Positions 14,833-25,532 of a stretch of 64,000 nt of DNA are shown here, piece by piece. The notes under the pieces were generated by a model. The model did no database searches. It saw nothing but the letters and a program-made list of their open reading frames with translations, and had not been told where the DNA came from. The stretch comes from Paenibacillus sp. L3-i20 (lineage in GTDB: Bacteria > Bacillota > Bacilli > Paenibacillales > Paenibacillaceae): assembly GCF_022180385.2 (NCBI RefSeq), contig NZ_BQME02000002.1:1240001-1304000 (forward strand), read 5' to 3'. A program made the translations under genes and the position numbers. Each line of letters begins with the position of its first letter. Position 1 is the first letter of the stretch.

Positions 14833-15447
14833 TTAATGTTCATCCACTAATGCTGAATTGGTTTGTAATTGAAGTGTTGTTGATATTACATACTTTCCTT
14901 CGATATACGTCGACTCATTGCCTTGTGTTGGTATTTTTACAGAAGTGATACCTTGACCAATATAGTTAGTCGTACTACCTGGCGGTACATAAAGCCGTCT
15001 TCTTTCATCGCCTTTTATTAATACTTCTAACGCTTCTGTACTGTTTGAATTCAAGTAAAAGCTAACCTGTGCCACAGTTAATTTGGAATCAACATCAATC
15101 TGCCAAATCGTAAATGAAGATTGTATCCCTTGAAGGACAATTGAACCACAACAATCCTTTTCTACAACGAATTTAAATGGTGGGTTTGGCGGGACTGGTG
15201 GGCATGGACGGTGATTACAAGTTCGAACAAAGTTATGACACGGAATTGGCACCGGTATTGGTCTACGACAACGATGTTGTAGAAACGGAACAAACCGTCT
15301 CTTTTGTTTTCGTTTGATACATCTTCTTTTTTCCTTCATACATTTGGACATACGCTTACGTTTATTTTTACGACTGCTTATTGATGCAGGAACCGACTTC
15401 AATGCCAATAAGATTTCTTTTCTTAACCGTTCGCTCCTATTCAGCAT
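14833..15447 (-). CDS. Larger Ena-like (DUF3992-like) protein with basic N-terminus
   Basis: 204 residues. The first 70 are strongly basic (RKNKRKR, KEKRRCIKRKQKRR) and then cysteine- and proline-rich (RPCPPVPPNPPF). The C-terminal 120 residues look like the same beta jelly roll as the small Ena genes: DCCGSIVLQG at its start, VAQVSFYLNSNSTEALEVLI, LYVPPGSTTNYIGQGITSV, then a final GKYVISTTLQL strand. It sits convergent to the Ena pair and next to the collagen-like gene. By position it could be an Ena1C- or anchoring-type protein joining fibres to the spore coat; that is inference. GAGGGGGAG lies before the ATG. Homology to Ena is seen as a pattern, not an alignment. Confidence 0.6.
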   Translation of the reverse strand: MLNRSERLRKEILLALKSVPASISSRKNKRKRMSKCMKEKRRCIKRKQKRRFVPFLQHRCRRPIPVPIPCHNFVRTCNHRPCPPVPPNPPFKFVVEKDCCGSIVLQGIQSSFTIWQIDVDSKLTVAQVSFYLNSNSTEALEVLIKGDERRRLYVPPGSTTNYIGQGITSVKIPTQGNESTYIEGKYVISTTLQLQTNSALVDEH

Positions 15448-15558
15448 ACTCCCCCTCTTTCAAAACCGTACCTTCAGTTACCTATAGTAAATGAAAGTAC
15501 ACCGTACATGGTTATACATTTTCAACAATTATTTTGAAATTGACTAATAGCTAGCCTA

Positions 15559-17001
<1,443 letters not shown>

Positions 17002-17104
17002 TCATCCTAAATATGCAATAACAATAAGGTTAGCTTTAAAAGTTTGGTTATAACTAATTAATGATTAACCAACCCAAATTGCATGTACATATGTCGTCTC
17101 AATA

Positions 17105-17164
17105 TAAAAAGGGCAGCCTTCAATTCCCACCATCTCAGGTGGAAAAGGAAGAACTACCCTTTTC
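17105..17164 (-). terminator. Terminator of the nitrite/sulfite-reductase-like gene
   Basis: A long branched stem on the minus strand (outer AAGGG/CCCTT with TTCTTC/GAAGG, inner CCACC/GGTGG) followed by TTTTTAT. Confidence 0.75.
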
Positions 17165-17176
17165 AGAAATCCTATT

Positions 17177-17797
17177 TTATTTGACTACATATTCTCTTAG
17201 CTCTGCAATCGTTATTCGTTCAATAAATCTAGTAAACTTCTCTTTTTTCTTCCCTTGTAATTGAAATAACTCAATTAACTTACTAACAATAGGAACTAAT
17301 TGATCCTTTTGCAAGTTGGACATCAGCAGCTGTGCAAAAGTAGCCTTCAGTCCCTTTGCATCTCCACCAACATAAATATCGTACGAATCTCTCATTTTGA
17401 CAACTGCAATGTCTTTCAATAACGGTTCACTAGTACCAAGTGCACAACCTGCATAACCTATCTTTAATGGACTTGGCACTTCGTGACCCGCAATCGCAGC
17501 GTCCAATACTTTTGCTACATCTAATCCCGCTTCATCTGCACCTCTGCAAAAGTTGCATGTAATTAAACTTTTCGACACAAATCCAGCCGGATGTACTTCC
17601 AAACCTACTTCCATTAATTTTTGCCTAACTTCAATTTCAAGATCCTCGTTCATCTTCACATACAACTGTTTAAAAGTTGTCAACTCTACCTTTGCATCTT
17701 CCCCTATAATTGTGCCAAGTGCAGCTAATTGTTCCGGTTTGAAAATCGTACCCCCAACACCAAAGCCTGGAGTAACAGCAAATGTTTTTACTGCCAA
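17177..17797 (-). CDS. Nitrite/sulfite reductase-like domain protein
   Basis: About 206 residues with the ferredoxin-like and 4Fe-4S/sirohaem half of nitrite/sulfite reductases: a TPGFGVGGTIFKPEQL N-terminus and a GYAGCALGTSEPLLKDIAVV segment. Cysteines: CNFC and GYAGC, one fewer than the four of true enzymes, so a bound cluster or sirohaem is uncertain. Stand-alone proteins like this occur in Bacillus and are called nitrite reductase by similarity; the real reaction is unknown. The TTG start is chosen because AGGAGAG lies 8-10 bases before it; the ATG eight codons earlier has none. It lies 41 bases after copA, perhaps in one transcript. Confidence 0.7.
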   Translation of the reverse strand: MAVKTFAVTPGFGVGGTIFKPEQLAALGTIIGEDAKVELTTFKQLYVKMNEDLEIEVRQKLMEVGLEVHPAGFVSKSLITCNFCRGADEAGLDVAKVLDAAIAGHEVPSPLKIGYAGCALGTSEPLLKDIAVVKMRDSYDIYVGGDAKGLKATFAQLLMSNLQKDQLVPIVSKLIELFQLQGKKKEKFTRFIERITIAELREYVVK

Positions 17798-17838
17798 TTT
17801 CCCCACTCTCCTAAAATGCAATTATGCACTCTTATTGA

Positions 17839-20265
17839 TTAAACTTTCATACGTTGCAAACGGAGTGCGTTAAGGACTACAGAAACTGAGCTTAACGCCA
17901 TCGCTGCACCAGCCACCCAAGGAGCTAGAAGTCCAATCGCTGCAATTGGAATACCAATCGTGTTATAAGCAAGTGCCCAGAATAAGTTTTGCTTAATGTT
18001 ACTCATCGTCTTACGACTCATATATATTGCATCGGGAATACTGTTCAGATCTCCACGCATTAGCGTGATATCAGCAGCTTCCATTGCTACATCTGTACCT
18101 GTACCAACAGCCATTCCAATATCCGCCATAGCAAGAGCAGGTGCATCATTGATTCCATCACCAACCATTGCTACCTTTTTCCCTTGAGCTTGCAGCTTCT
18201 TAACTTCTTCCGCTTTTCCTTCAGGCAATACTTCAGCAAGTACATGCTCTATACCTACTTGCTTCGCAATAGCTGCTGCAGTCCGCTCATTGTCTCCAGT
18301 TATCATGATGACTTCGATACCCATATTTTTCAGACGAGTAACAGCTTCTTTAGACGTTTCTTTAATCGTATCAGCTACAGCAACAAGGCCAGCATATTGT
18401 CCGTCAATCGCAAACAACATAGCTGTTTTTCCGGCACGTTCTAATTCCGCCATTTGTTCGTAAGCATGTTCTGCAAGAACATTGTATTTCCCCATTAGTT
18501 TCCGCGTTCCAGCTAACACTTCTTTACCTTCCACAACTGCTCGGATACCATAGCCAGGTATAGCTTCAAATTGATCGGTGTTCGGTAGATGAATGCCTTT
18601 TGCTTCAATTCCACTTACAATTGCTTCTGCTAAAGGATGCTCTGAATTTTTTTCAGCTGCTCCAATGAGTCTTAGGAACGTCGTTTCATCTATTGATTCG
18701 GCTACAACATCTGTTAATTCAGGTTTACCCTTTGTTACCGTTCCTGTTTTATCGAGAATGATCGCATTAATTTTGTGAGTAGATTCCAAATGTTCGCCGC
18801 CTTTAAATAAAACACCTAACTCAGCAGCACGACCAGAACCTGCCATAATTGACGTTGGCGTCGCAAGTCCAAGAGCACAAGGACAAGCTATAACGAGAAT
18901 TGCAATGGCAATTTCCAATGACTTCGCGAAATCTCCCGATGACACCAAGAAGAACCACACTAAAAATGCAACTATAGCAATTGCGACCACTATCGGTACA
19001 AAAATACCAGAGATGACATCAGCAACACGCTGGATCGGTGCTTTAGATCCTTGTGCTTCCTCCACGACCTTAATAATTTGTGCCAATGCTGTATCTCTGC
19101 CAACCTTTGTTGCTTTTACTTTCAATAATCCATTTTTATTTATAGTTGCACCAATAACGCTGTCCCCTATTTTCTTCTCAACTGGAATACTCTCGCCCGT
19201 CAACATTGATTCGTCAATTGCAGAAGACCCTTCAATAACTTCGCCATCAACAGGTACCTTACCACCTGGTTTTACAACAACAACATCACCAAGAATAACT
19301 TGCTCGATCGGAATTGTAATTTCTTGACCATCACGAATGACAAACGCTGTTTTAGCTTGAAGTCCCATTAACGTCTTAATCGCTTCAGACGTACGTCCTT
19401 TTGCTAAGCTTTCAAACAATTTACCTAAAATTACGAGTGTTATGAGAACTGCACTTGTTTCGTAGTACATTGCAACTTCATGATGAGCATTGCCTACTGT
19501 TGCCCATTGAATCGTCAAATATAGACTGTAGAAATATGCTGCTGATGTTCCAAGTGCGACTAAAACATCCATATTGGCACTTTTGTTGCGAAGTGCATTG
19601 TACGCTCCAACATAAAAGTGTTTACCTACATAAAATTGTACAGGAGTTGCTAATGCTAGCTGGAACCACGGATTCATAAATATATCTGGCATCCATATCC
19701 AAGATGTAAATGAAAAGTGGGTCACCATTGCCCAAAGAAGAGGAAATGACAAAATTGCTGAAAGTAAAAGTTTACGCTTTTGCAGTTTTAATTCCTTTTT
19801 ACGTAATTCTGCCGGATCGCCTGCCTCTTGTTTCAATATCGCTTTGTAGCCAAGTTTTTCAATTCTATGCAGCATATCTTCTGGCTTTACATCTGATGAT
19901 TGAAATTCAACATGTGCAGTTTCCATCGCAAAGTTTACTGTTGCAGTTGTCACACCATCCATTTTATTTAATGCTTTCTCAATCTTCATTGCACATGCGG
20001 CACAAGTCATTCCAACTAATTGTAAATCAACCACTTCTTTTGCAGTACTGTATCCGAGCTTCTGAATGCCCATTTCTAAATGCGATAGGTTCGTTACTGC
20101 TGGGTCGAACGTTACAGTAGCGCGTTCCATTGCGAAGTTAACAGTCGCGTCTTCGACACCTTCGATTTTATTCAATCCTTTTTCAATTCGAGTTGCACAA
20201 GCAGCACATGTCATTCCTAAAAGCTGTAATGTAGCTTGCTTCGTAGCTTTGCTTGTTGTGTCCAT
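17839..20265 (-). CDS. copA: Copper-exporting P1B-type ATPase
   Basis: 808 residues. Two N-terminal metal-binding HMA domains carry CAAC (Cys20/23 and Cys88/91). Then come eight membrane segments with the copper site CPC ([12 protein letters not shown]), the actuator TGES, the phosphorylation [14 protein letters not shown] and GDGINDAP. It uses ATP to pump Cu(I) out of the cytoplasm. The start used follows AAAGGAG at 8 bases; an earlier ATG at 20292 lacks a box. A sigma-A-like promoter with a CsoR-type palindrome sits 100 bases upstream, so copper induction is likely. No copZ or csoR is within the window. The nitrite/sulfite reductase-like gene follows closely. Confidence 0.95.
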   Translation of the reverse strand: MDTTSKATKQATLQLLGMTCAACATRIEKGLNKIEGVEDATVNFAMERATVTFDPAVTNLSHLEMGIQKLGYSTAKEVVDLQLVGMTCAACAMKIEKALNKMDGVTTATVNFAMETAHVEFQSSDVKPEDMLHRIEKLGYKAILKQEAGDPAELRKKELKLQKRKLLLSAILSFPLLWAMVTHFSFTSWIWMPDIFMNPWFQLALATPVQFYVGKHFYVGAYNALRNKSANMDVLVALGTSAAYFYSLYLTIQWATVGNAHHEVAMYYETSAVLITLVILGKLFESLAKGRTSEAIKTLMGLQAKTAFVIRDGQEITIPIEQVILGDVVVVKPGGKVPVDGEVIEGSSAIDESMLTGESIPVEKKIGDSVIGATINKNGLLKVKATKVGRDTALAQIIKVVEEAQGSKAPIQRVADVISGIFVPIVVAIAIVAFLVWFFLVSSGDFAKSLEIAIAILVIACPCALGLATPTSIMAGSGRAAELGVLFKGGEHLESTHKINAIILDKTGTVTKGKPELTDVVAESIDETTFLRLIGAAEKNSEHPLAEAIVSGIEAKGIHLPNTDQFEAIPGYGIRAVVEGKEVLAGTRKLMGKYNVLAEHAYEQMAELERAGKTAMLFAIDGQYAGLVAVADTIKETSKEAVTRLKNMGIEVIMITGDNERTAAAIAKQVGIEHVLAEVLPEGKAEEVKKLQAQGKKVAMVGDGINDAPALAMADIGMAVGTGTDVAMEAADITLMRGDLNSIPDAIYMSRKTMSNIKQNLFWALAYNTIGIPIAAIGLLAPWVAGAAMALSSVSVVLNALRLQRMKV

Positions 20266-20367
20266 TGTCATGTCTCCTTTATTTGTAATCAATAAAAAAT
20301 GATCAATAAGTTGTAACAGTGTAACTGGCCTTGATGGGCGTTTACTTTATTACCCTTCTGTAAATAT

Positions 20368-20396
20368 AATATACCCCCGTATGGTATATGTGTCAA
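20368..20396 (-). promoter_or_regulatory. copA promoter with CsoR-type box
   Basis: Minus strand: -35 TTGACA, 17-base spacer, -10 TATATT. The spacer holds ATACCATACGGGGGTAT, a dyad like the GC-rich boxes bound by CsoR repressors, in the place where repressor binding would block RNA polymerase. No csoR gene lies in the window. Confidence 0.6.
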
Positions 20397-20555
20397 TCAA
20401 AAATTTGGTTTTTTTTTATTCAGCTCTTATAATGATTCTCTGAATCGTATATAGTTTGTTTATAAGATGCACAACAAATAAGTCTAATACCCAAGAGTAA
20501 ATGTGCATTGGTAGTGGTTTTAATCTTTACTATATTGAGATAAGGAGCATTATTC

Positions 20556-20801
20556 ATGAAAAAAGTTGAGGTTTATACAACACCTACTTGCGAGGACTGC
20601 AAAAATTTCAAACAATTTTTAAAAGTAAATAATATCGCATATACAGATTATGATATAGCTGATCACCCAGAACACGCGGACACTCTCCGCAAAAGATCCG
20701 GCAAAAATTTAGTTCCATCTATTTTTATTGACGATAAACTATTTTTTGGCTTCGTGTTTAATCGTCAGGAAATCGAAAATTTACTACTTCCTAACGCATA
20801 A
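20556..20801 (+). CDS. Glutaredoxin-like protein
   Basis: An 81-residue NrdH/glutaredoxin-type thioredoxin fold with the redox motif CEDC (Cys12, Cys15), a VPSIFIDD cis-proline strand and a C-terminal helix. It would reduce disulfides or transfer electrons, for example to ribonucleotide reductase or as a partner of copper handling given the neighbouring copA; the partner is inferred only from position. AAGGAG lies 10 bases upstream. Transcribed alone toward a strong terminator. Length is the usual for the family. Confidence 0.88.
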   Translation: MKKVEVYTTPTCEDCKNFKQFLKVNNIAYTDYDIADHPEHADTLRKRSGKNLVPSIFIDDKLFFGFVFNRQEIENLLLPNA

Positions 20802-20810
20802 AAAATGAGC

Positions 20811-20846
20811 AAAAGGGAGTCCTAAACATGTTTAGGACTCCCTTTT
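20811..20846. terminator. Bidirectional terminator with 16-base arms
   Basis: AAAAGGGAGTCCTAAA and TTTAGGACTCCCTTTT around CATG, between the convergent glutaredoxin and acetyltransferase genes. Confidence 0.9.
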
Positions 20847-20862
20847 ACTTTATTAATCACAA

Positions 20863-21384
20863 TTAATTAAAAAATGTATCTGGATATTTTAATTCCCCAT
20901 TTATTGAATTGTTGCTTTTCCCTGCATTTAAGTCACACATCATAAAAACTGCATCCGGCACATCAAATTGTTTTATCTCAAATCCAAAAGCACGTGCCGG
21001 TTTAAATCCGAATTTAGGATAATAATCGGGATGACCGATTAGAAACACATATTTATAACCTAATTCAGCTGTCCTCTTTAACCCCTCATGAATAAGTTTG
21101 CTTCCTACCCCACTTTTTTGATAATTTGGCATTACTGCGATTGGAGCTAGCACGATTACCTCATAATTTTTTTCATTATCGATTACTCTCGCTTTACTTA
21201 GCAATACATGTCCTATAATCTCATCATTTTTTTCAGCAACGAGAGATAATTCCGGAATGAAGGAATCGGATGCCCTAATTTTCTCGACTAATTCAGCCTC
21301 ATCATTCCTATTTTCAAAAGCAATGTAATTTAATTGAAATACGCTTTTATAATCAGCAGTACTTTCTGTTCTAATCGTAATCAT
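20863..21384 (-). CDS. GNAT acetyltransferase (YhbS-like)
   Basis: 173 residues, one GNAT domain. The N-terminus (TIRTESTADYKSVFQLNYIA) and the acetyl-CoA loop PNYQKSGVGSKLIHEG match the YhbS-like group of N-acetyltransferases, with a conserved FLIGHPDYYPKFGF segment. The target (a protein N-terminus or small amine) is unknown. A weak AAGAAGTG box precedes the ATG. It follows the multidrug genes in the same direction but with about 30 bases between, so a shared transcript from the TetR operon is possible. Confidence 0.85.
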   Translation of the reverse strand: MITIRTESTADYKSVFQLNYIAFENRNDEAELVEKIRASDSFIPELSLVAEKNDEIIGHVLLSKARVIDNEKNYEVIVLAPIAVMPNYQKSGVGSKLIHEGLKRTAELGYKYVFLIGHPDYYPKFGFKPARAFGFEIKQFDVPDAVFMMCDLNAGKSNNSINGELKYPDTFFN

Positions 21385-21414
21385 AGTCTAATCACTTCTT
21401 TCTTGTTTCATTAT

Positions 21415-21756
21415 TTATTGAGTAGTAACGCTTGATTTATTAGATGCATTAAGTAACACAACCCCTCCTACGATAAGAGCGAAGCCAGAAAGAGTTAATA
21501 AGTTAAATGGGTCATTCCATATCAGAATACCGATTACGGCAGTTAATGCAGTCCCAACTCCCGACCAAATGGCGTACGCCAAACTTAATGGAATCGTTCT
21601 AAGACAGATCGAAAGACTATAGAAAGCAACAGACATGCCTATAACGACACCTATGGACGGCAATAAAACAGTAAATCCCTCTGACATCTTAAGCATCGTT
21701 GTTCCAAATACTTCGAATAGGATAGAAACTGTCAATGCAATATATCCTTTATTCAT
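21415..21756 (-). CDS. SMR-family multidrug efflux subunit
   Basis: A 113-residue, four-helix small multidrug resistance protein with the invariant glutamate in helix 1 (Glu15, LFEVFGT) and signature AYAIWSGVGTALTA. Together with the upstream paralogue it would form a heterodimeric proton antiporter such as EbrAB or YkkCD that expels cationic compounds. Thirteen bases separate it from the upstream gene, and a TetR gene precedes it. All charged residues besides Glu15 are at loop ends. Note the pair is well matched in size. Confidence 0.92.
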   Translation of the reverse strand: MNKGYIALTVSILFEVFGTTMLKMSEGFTVLLPSIGVVIGMSVAFYSLSICLRTIPLSLAYAIWSGVGTALTAVIGILIWNDPFNLLTLSGFALIVGGVVLLNASNKSSVTTQ

Positions 21757-21769
21757 ATGATCACCCCTT

Positions 21770-22099
21770 CTAGGCTGAACTACCCGTAGATAGCTTCATA
21801 ATAATGACACCTGCAATAATAAGCACCAGCCCGAGTGCCTTTTTTACATTAAAGTTTTCCTTCCATACGAACACACCAATCATTGCTGTCAGAGCCGTTC
21901 CTACCCCAGACCAAATCGCATAAGCAACTCCAAGCGGCAATTCCTTTAACGATTGCGATAAGAAATAAAACGCTGAGCCCATCCCAATAACAACAGCTAT
22001 AGACGGCATCCATTTTGAAAAACCTTTTGACATCTTTAACATCGAACTTCCGAATACTTCACTTACGATTGCAATAGCTAATAACAGATATGAATTCAA
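21770..22099 (-). CDS. SMR-family multidrug efflux subunit (partner)
   Basis: 109 residues, four helices, Glu14 (VSEVFGSS) and the same AYAIWSGVGTALTA signature as the downstream gene. The start overlaps the TetR stop by four bases (ATGA), showing translational coupling. The two SMR proteins probably work as an antiparallel heterodimer in the membrane. Confidence 0.92.
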   Translation of the reverse strand: MNSYLLLAIAIVSEVFGSSMLKMSKGFSKWMPSIAVVIGMGSAFYFLSQSLKELPLGVAYAIWSGVGTALTAMIGVFVWKENFNVKKALGLVLIIAGVIIMKLSTGSSA

Positions 22100-22653
22100 G
22101 CTTCATTCCTCCTAATCCGTGTCATACTCATTAATCGAGACATGACTTCCTCAAGCAGTTCCTTATTTAATGGTTCAATCTTATAAAGTACCGAATAATA
22201 CATCCCATCAATGGTAAGTCTGATGATGCTTACTGTTGCAGGATCAAGATCATCAGAATCCAACCTTCTTAACAAATAGGAGTAATTGTGGGACATGCTT
22301 TCAACAATAAATGGCTGCAACAACGTAGCAGACATTACACCTACGGTTAAGGCAGCATTTTGCTCCAAATCAACTCTTGATGCTTGAATATATGCACGGC
22401 ACCATTTGCCACTCTCGTCAGGATCATTTTGGGCGAATGAATCAAACAACGCATTAAACTGTTCGAAAATGTAAAGAGTCAGCCCCTTTAGCAACTCTTC
22501 TTTATTTGGAAAATGATACAGCAGTCCACCTTTGCTAACCCCCGCTTCCTTGGCAACTGCATCAAGCGTTAGCGATTGGAAATCTTCAGTTAATATAAAC
22601 TTCGTGGCAGATTCTAATATGTGTTTCCGTTTTAACGTTGCTTTCGAATCCAA
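22096..22653 (-). CDS. TetR-family repressor of the SMR operon
   Basis: About 185 residues with an N-terminal TetR helix-turn-helix (LTLDAVAKEAGVSKGGLLYH, then FPNKEELLKG) and an alpha-helical ligand domain. First gene of the operon with two SMR exporters, the normal arrangement for drug-inducible efflux. A TTG start 9 bases further in than the GTG is used because GAGGTG is then well spaced. A perfect dyad ACCGTC-TG-GACGGT overlies the transcription start region, making autorepression likely. Confidence 0.9.
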   Translation of the reverse strand: MDSKATLKRKHILESATKFILTEDFQSLTLDAVAKEAGVSKGGLLYHFPNKEELLKGLTLYIFEQFNALFDSFAQNDPDESGKWCRAYIQASRVDLEQNAALTVGVMSATLLQPFIVESMSHNYSYLLRRLDSDDLDPATVSIIRLTIDGMYYSVLYKIEPLNKELLEEVMSRLMSMTRIRRNEA

Positions 22654-22674
22654 AAAGCTCACCTCATTTACTGT

Positions 22675-22726
22675 ACCGTCTGGACGGTTTTTTATTATTT
22701 TACTATCCAGATAATTTAAATGTCAA
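22675..22726 (-). promoter_or_regulatory. TetR operon promoter and operator
   Basis: Minus strand: -35 TTGACA, 18-base spacer, -10 TAAAAT, then the dyad ACCGTC-TG-GACGGT (22675-22688) just past the start point and immediately before the gene. This is a standard TetR-operator position. Confidence 0.7.
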
Positions 22727-22825
22727 CCTCACTACTCTATCGATAATTGGTGCATACACAAAACCGTCAATGTGAACCATTTTAAAAATATGCTAAAATA
22801 GCCCCTTAAAGGAGGTATGTCAACA

Positions 22826-24079
22826 ATGACATCTGTATCTAATCGAATTAAAACCTATATGGAGCAATATATAGACAGTTGGCCTTTCAGCGGAACGATT
22901 CTAGTCGCTCAAGAAGGCGAGATATTGTATAAATTAGCTCACGGACATGCAAACATTGAACATGAAGTAATTAACTCACCTACAACGAAATTTGGAATAT
23001 GGTCCATTACTAAGTCATTTACAGCAATGGCAATTATGATGTTGGCCCAGCAAAAGCTTCTCCGGCTAGATGATCCTCTGAGTGATTATTTGCCAGCATT
23101 CAAAAAGGTTGAAATGATAACGATCCGTCATTTGATGCAGCATGAATCCGGGCTCGTCAATTCTACAAACTTACCCGAATACAACGCTAATTTGAATAAA
23201 TGGCCGCTTTCACGTGAACAATTTCTATCTGTTATCTTGGAATATCCACTCGACTTTTCGCCTGGTTCACAGTTTTCCTACAACAATACTGGTTATTATT
23301 TACTCGGAATTATTATTGAAAAGCTGTCCGGTCTGACCTTCGAGCAGTTTGTTACAAATCGAATACTCGAGCCGCTTGGCATGACAAATACGGGGATGAA
23401 TGATAGTCGGCGCTTGATTTCCGGACTTGCTTCTTCCTACGACTCATCCGGATATGAACCTGTTCCATCTGAATTTATTGATATGTACGCTATCTCCTCT
23501 GCAGGCTGTATGTATTCAACTATCGAAGATCTTTATAAGTGGGATCAAGCGTTTTATTCCAGCCAACTACTATCACAAGAAGTGTTACATGAAACGTTTC
23601 ATTCGGATAATGCCAAATATGGACTTGGTTGGTTTTTGGATGAATGTAATAATCAAAAACGAATTTATCATGGCGGGGCGTATCGAGGTTATCGAAGTGA
23701 GTTGCACCGTTACCCGCAATCTAAAGTGACTGTCATAATTTTAACAAATTATGACTTTGTTCCTGTAACGATGTTAGCTGAAGTTCTTGCTGGTATTGTC
23801 TTTGGTGAAGATGTGACTGTACCTCAGCTGCCTCAATCATTTTCGCTAAGTCCAGAAAAAATAAATGAATTCATAGGGACATATGAAGGATTCGGTTGTA
23901 AAGCAGTTGTAGAGCGTGATGGAGATGATTTACTTTTCGTATGGAATGATCGAATTTCGAACCCGATTTATCCCATATCAGACACTATATTTCAGCACAA
24001 ATGGACAAACAAATCTTATTCATTTAAATACAAACCTGATGGAACACTCTCTTTTCTAGGACTAATAAAGACCGAGTAA
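22826..24079 (+). CDS. Class C beta-lactamase-family serine hydrolase
   Basis: About 417 residues with the serine-beta-lactamase fold: active-site SITK (Ser-x-x-Lys), YNNTGY (Tyr-x-Asn) and HGGAYRG (KTG-equivalent). The C-terminal part (from about 330) is an extra beta domain seen in esterase/peptidase relatives. No signal peptide is visible, so it is probably an intracellular esterase or D-peptidase rather than a resistance enzyme. The start is the second ATG, 10 bases after GGAGG; the first one overlaps the box. Divergent from the TetR operon. Confidence 0.87.
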   Translation: MTSVSNRIKTYMEQYIDSWPFSGTILVAQEGEILYKLAHGHANIEHEVINSPTTKFGIWSITKSFTAMAIMMLAQQKLLRLDDPLSDYLPAFKKVEMITIRHLMQHESGLVNSTNLPEYNANLNKWPLSREQFLSVILEYPLDFSPGSQFSYNNTGYYLLGIIIEKLSGLTFEQFVTNRILEPLGMTNTGMNDSRRLISGLASSYDSSGYEPVPSEFIDMYAISSAGCMYSTIEDLYKWDQAFYSSQLLSQEVLHETFHSDNAKYGLGWFLDECNNQKRIYHGGAYRGYRSELHRYPQSKVTVIILTNYDFVPVTMLAEVLAGIVFGEDVTVPQLPQSFSLSPEKINEFIGTYEGFGCKAVVERDGDDLLFVWNDRISNPIYPISDTIFQHKWTNKSYSFKYKPDGTLSFLGLIKTE

Positions 24080-24112
24080 CGATATTTTTTATTTTGTTCA
24101 CAAGTGATAGGA

Positions 24113-24139
24113 TTGAACATCGTTCTGAGTTGATATAAT
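24113..24139 (+). promoter_or_regulatory. Extended -10 promoter of the NO synthase gene
   Basis: TGATATAAT (extended -10) with TTGAAC upstream at a short 15-base spacing, 35 bases before the start of the gene. Confidence 0.5.
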
Positions 24140-24173
24140 ATACCCATCGACATACGGAAACAGGTGACCGTCC

Positions 24174-25274
24174 ATGCAACATACAATCGAACAACCGAGC
24201 ATACTAGTGGCAGCTGCCGATTTCATCTCCAGATGCTACTCAGAATTAGGGAAAACTCAGATAGATATAGATGAGCGTATTAACCAAATCAAACACGACA
24301 TTCAAATGAATGGCTATTATGACCATACTTTTGAAGAGCTTAGCTATGGAGCTAAGATGGCATGGCGGAACAGTAACCGCTGCATTGGCAGACTCTTTTG
24401 GGATAGCTTAACTGTTGTGGATGCACGGGAGGTGAATACAGTAGATGGAATGGCTAACGTTCTATTTGAACATATTTCAGTCGCTTCGAATGGTGGAAAG
24501 ATTCGTCCACTTATTACTGTATTCTCCCCTGTCAAAAGTAATCATGTCTCAACGGGACCACGAATATGGAATCATCAATTAATACGATATGCAGGCTACG
24601 TAATGGATGATGGAACAATTGTAGGAGATGCTGCATCCATATCATTTACGGAAACATGTATAGCTTTAGGTTGGAAAGGTGCCGGAACTGCCTTTGATGT
24701 TTTGCCGCTCGTTTTAAGTGTGGATGGAAAAGCGCCAACCTTTTTTGATATTCCGAAAGAGCTTGTTTTGGAAGTTCAGATCACTCATCCTGAAATAACT
24801 AATTTTGAATCACTTGAATTGAAGTGGTACGCCGTTCCACTTGTATCTGATATGATGCTTGAGATCGGTGGGATTTACTATTCTGCCGCACCCTTTAATG
24901 GATGGTATATGGGTACAGAAATTGGTGCTCGCAATCTAGCAGATGAACATCGGTACAATCAACTCCCAAATGTAGCTAAACTAATGGGCCTCGATACGTT
25001 TAAAGCTTCAACGTTGTGGAAAGATAAAGCGCTTGTTGAACTTAATGTAGCTGTTCTCCACTCTTTCAAAATTCAAGGTATTACGATAGTTGATCATCAT
25101 ACGGCTGCTCAGCAATTTATGAGATTCGAAAAAAATGAAGCTCTAAACAACAGGGAAGTAACGGGCAGATGGTCTTGGCTTGTTCCACCGCTATCCCCTG
25201 CCACAACTCATATCTTTCACAGTACGTATAAAGATGTCATCGTTTCCCCACAATTTTTGCACCGTTCGAAATAG
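24174..25274 (+). CDS. nos: Bacterial nitric oxide synthase oxygenase
   Basis: A 366-residue oxygenase domain converting arginine to citrulline and NO. The haem-ligating Cys70 lies in WRNSNRCIGR; the arginine-binding Glu in GWYMGTEIGARNL follows, and the pterin region is near the C-terminus (WSWLVPPLSPATT). There is no reductase domain, as in all Bacillales enzymes, which borrow electrons from cellular flavoproteins. Length and all motifs match B. subtilis Nos. AGGTGA precedes the ATG. Single transcription unit with its own promoter and a downstream hairpin. In Bacillus, Nos-derived NO protects against oxidative stress and antibiotics; the same role here is inference. Confidence 0.95.
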   Translation: MQHTIEQPSILVAAADFISRCYSELGKTQIDIDERINQIKHDIQMNGYYDHTFEELSYGAKMAWRNSNRCIGRLFWDSLTVVDAREVNTVDGMANVLFEHISVASNGGKIRPLITVFSPVKSNHVSTGPRIWNHQLIRYAGYVMDDGTIVGDAASISFTETCIALGWKGAGTAFDVLPLVLSVDGKAPTFFDIPKELVLEVQITHPEITNFESLELKWYAVPLVSDMMLEIGGIYYSAAPFNGWYMGTEIGARNLADEHRYNQLPNVAKLMGLDTFKASTLWKDKALVELNVAVLHSFKIQGITIVDHHTAAQQFMRFEKNEALNNREVTGRWSWLVPPLSPATTHIFHSTYKDVIVSPQFLHRSK

Positions 25275-25307
25275 AGGTTCTTTGAACCTCTATAAAATCC
25301 TTTTTTC
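25272..25307 (+). terminator. Stem-loop after nos
   Basis: TAGAGGTTC/GAACCTCTA with loop TTT; the T run begins eight bases after the stem, so termination may be weak. Confidence 0.6.
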
Positions 25308-25518
25308 TTCTCTCTTAAAGATCAAAACACAAATAAAATGCAGCTTTATGTTGTCGAATTTGATATTTCTTCCGTATTTATTATCATTTTCACGGAGTAT
25401 TCAGAGACAAAGTGTAATTTTTTTGATTTTTAGCTTCCTTTTTCTATCAATTTCCTCTATACTAAACACATTCAACAGCATTTGATATTTATTCCACTCG
25501 CCTCTCGATCGATCTCCA

Positions 25519-25532
25519 TGAGAACGTTTACA
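25519..25532. promoter_or_regulatory. cre-like site 1
   Basis: TGAGAACGTTTACA matches the CcpA consensus TGWAANCGNTNWCA in all positions but one. It lies about 260 bases before the monooxygenase start. Confidence 0.45.

Noticed and set aside
22826..24079. Calling the serine hydrolase a beta-lactamase
   Set aside because: No signal peptide and the domain layout (extra C-terminal beta part) fits esterase/peptidase relatives better.
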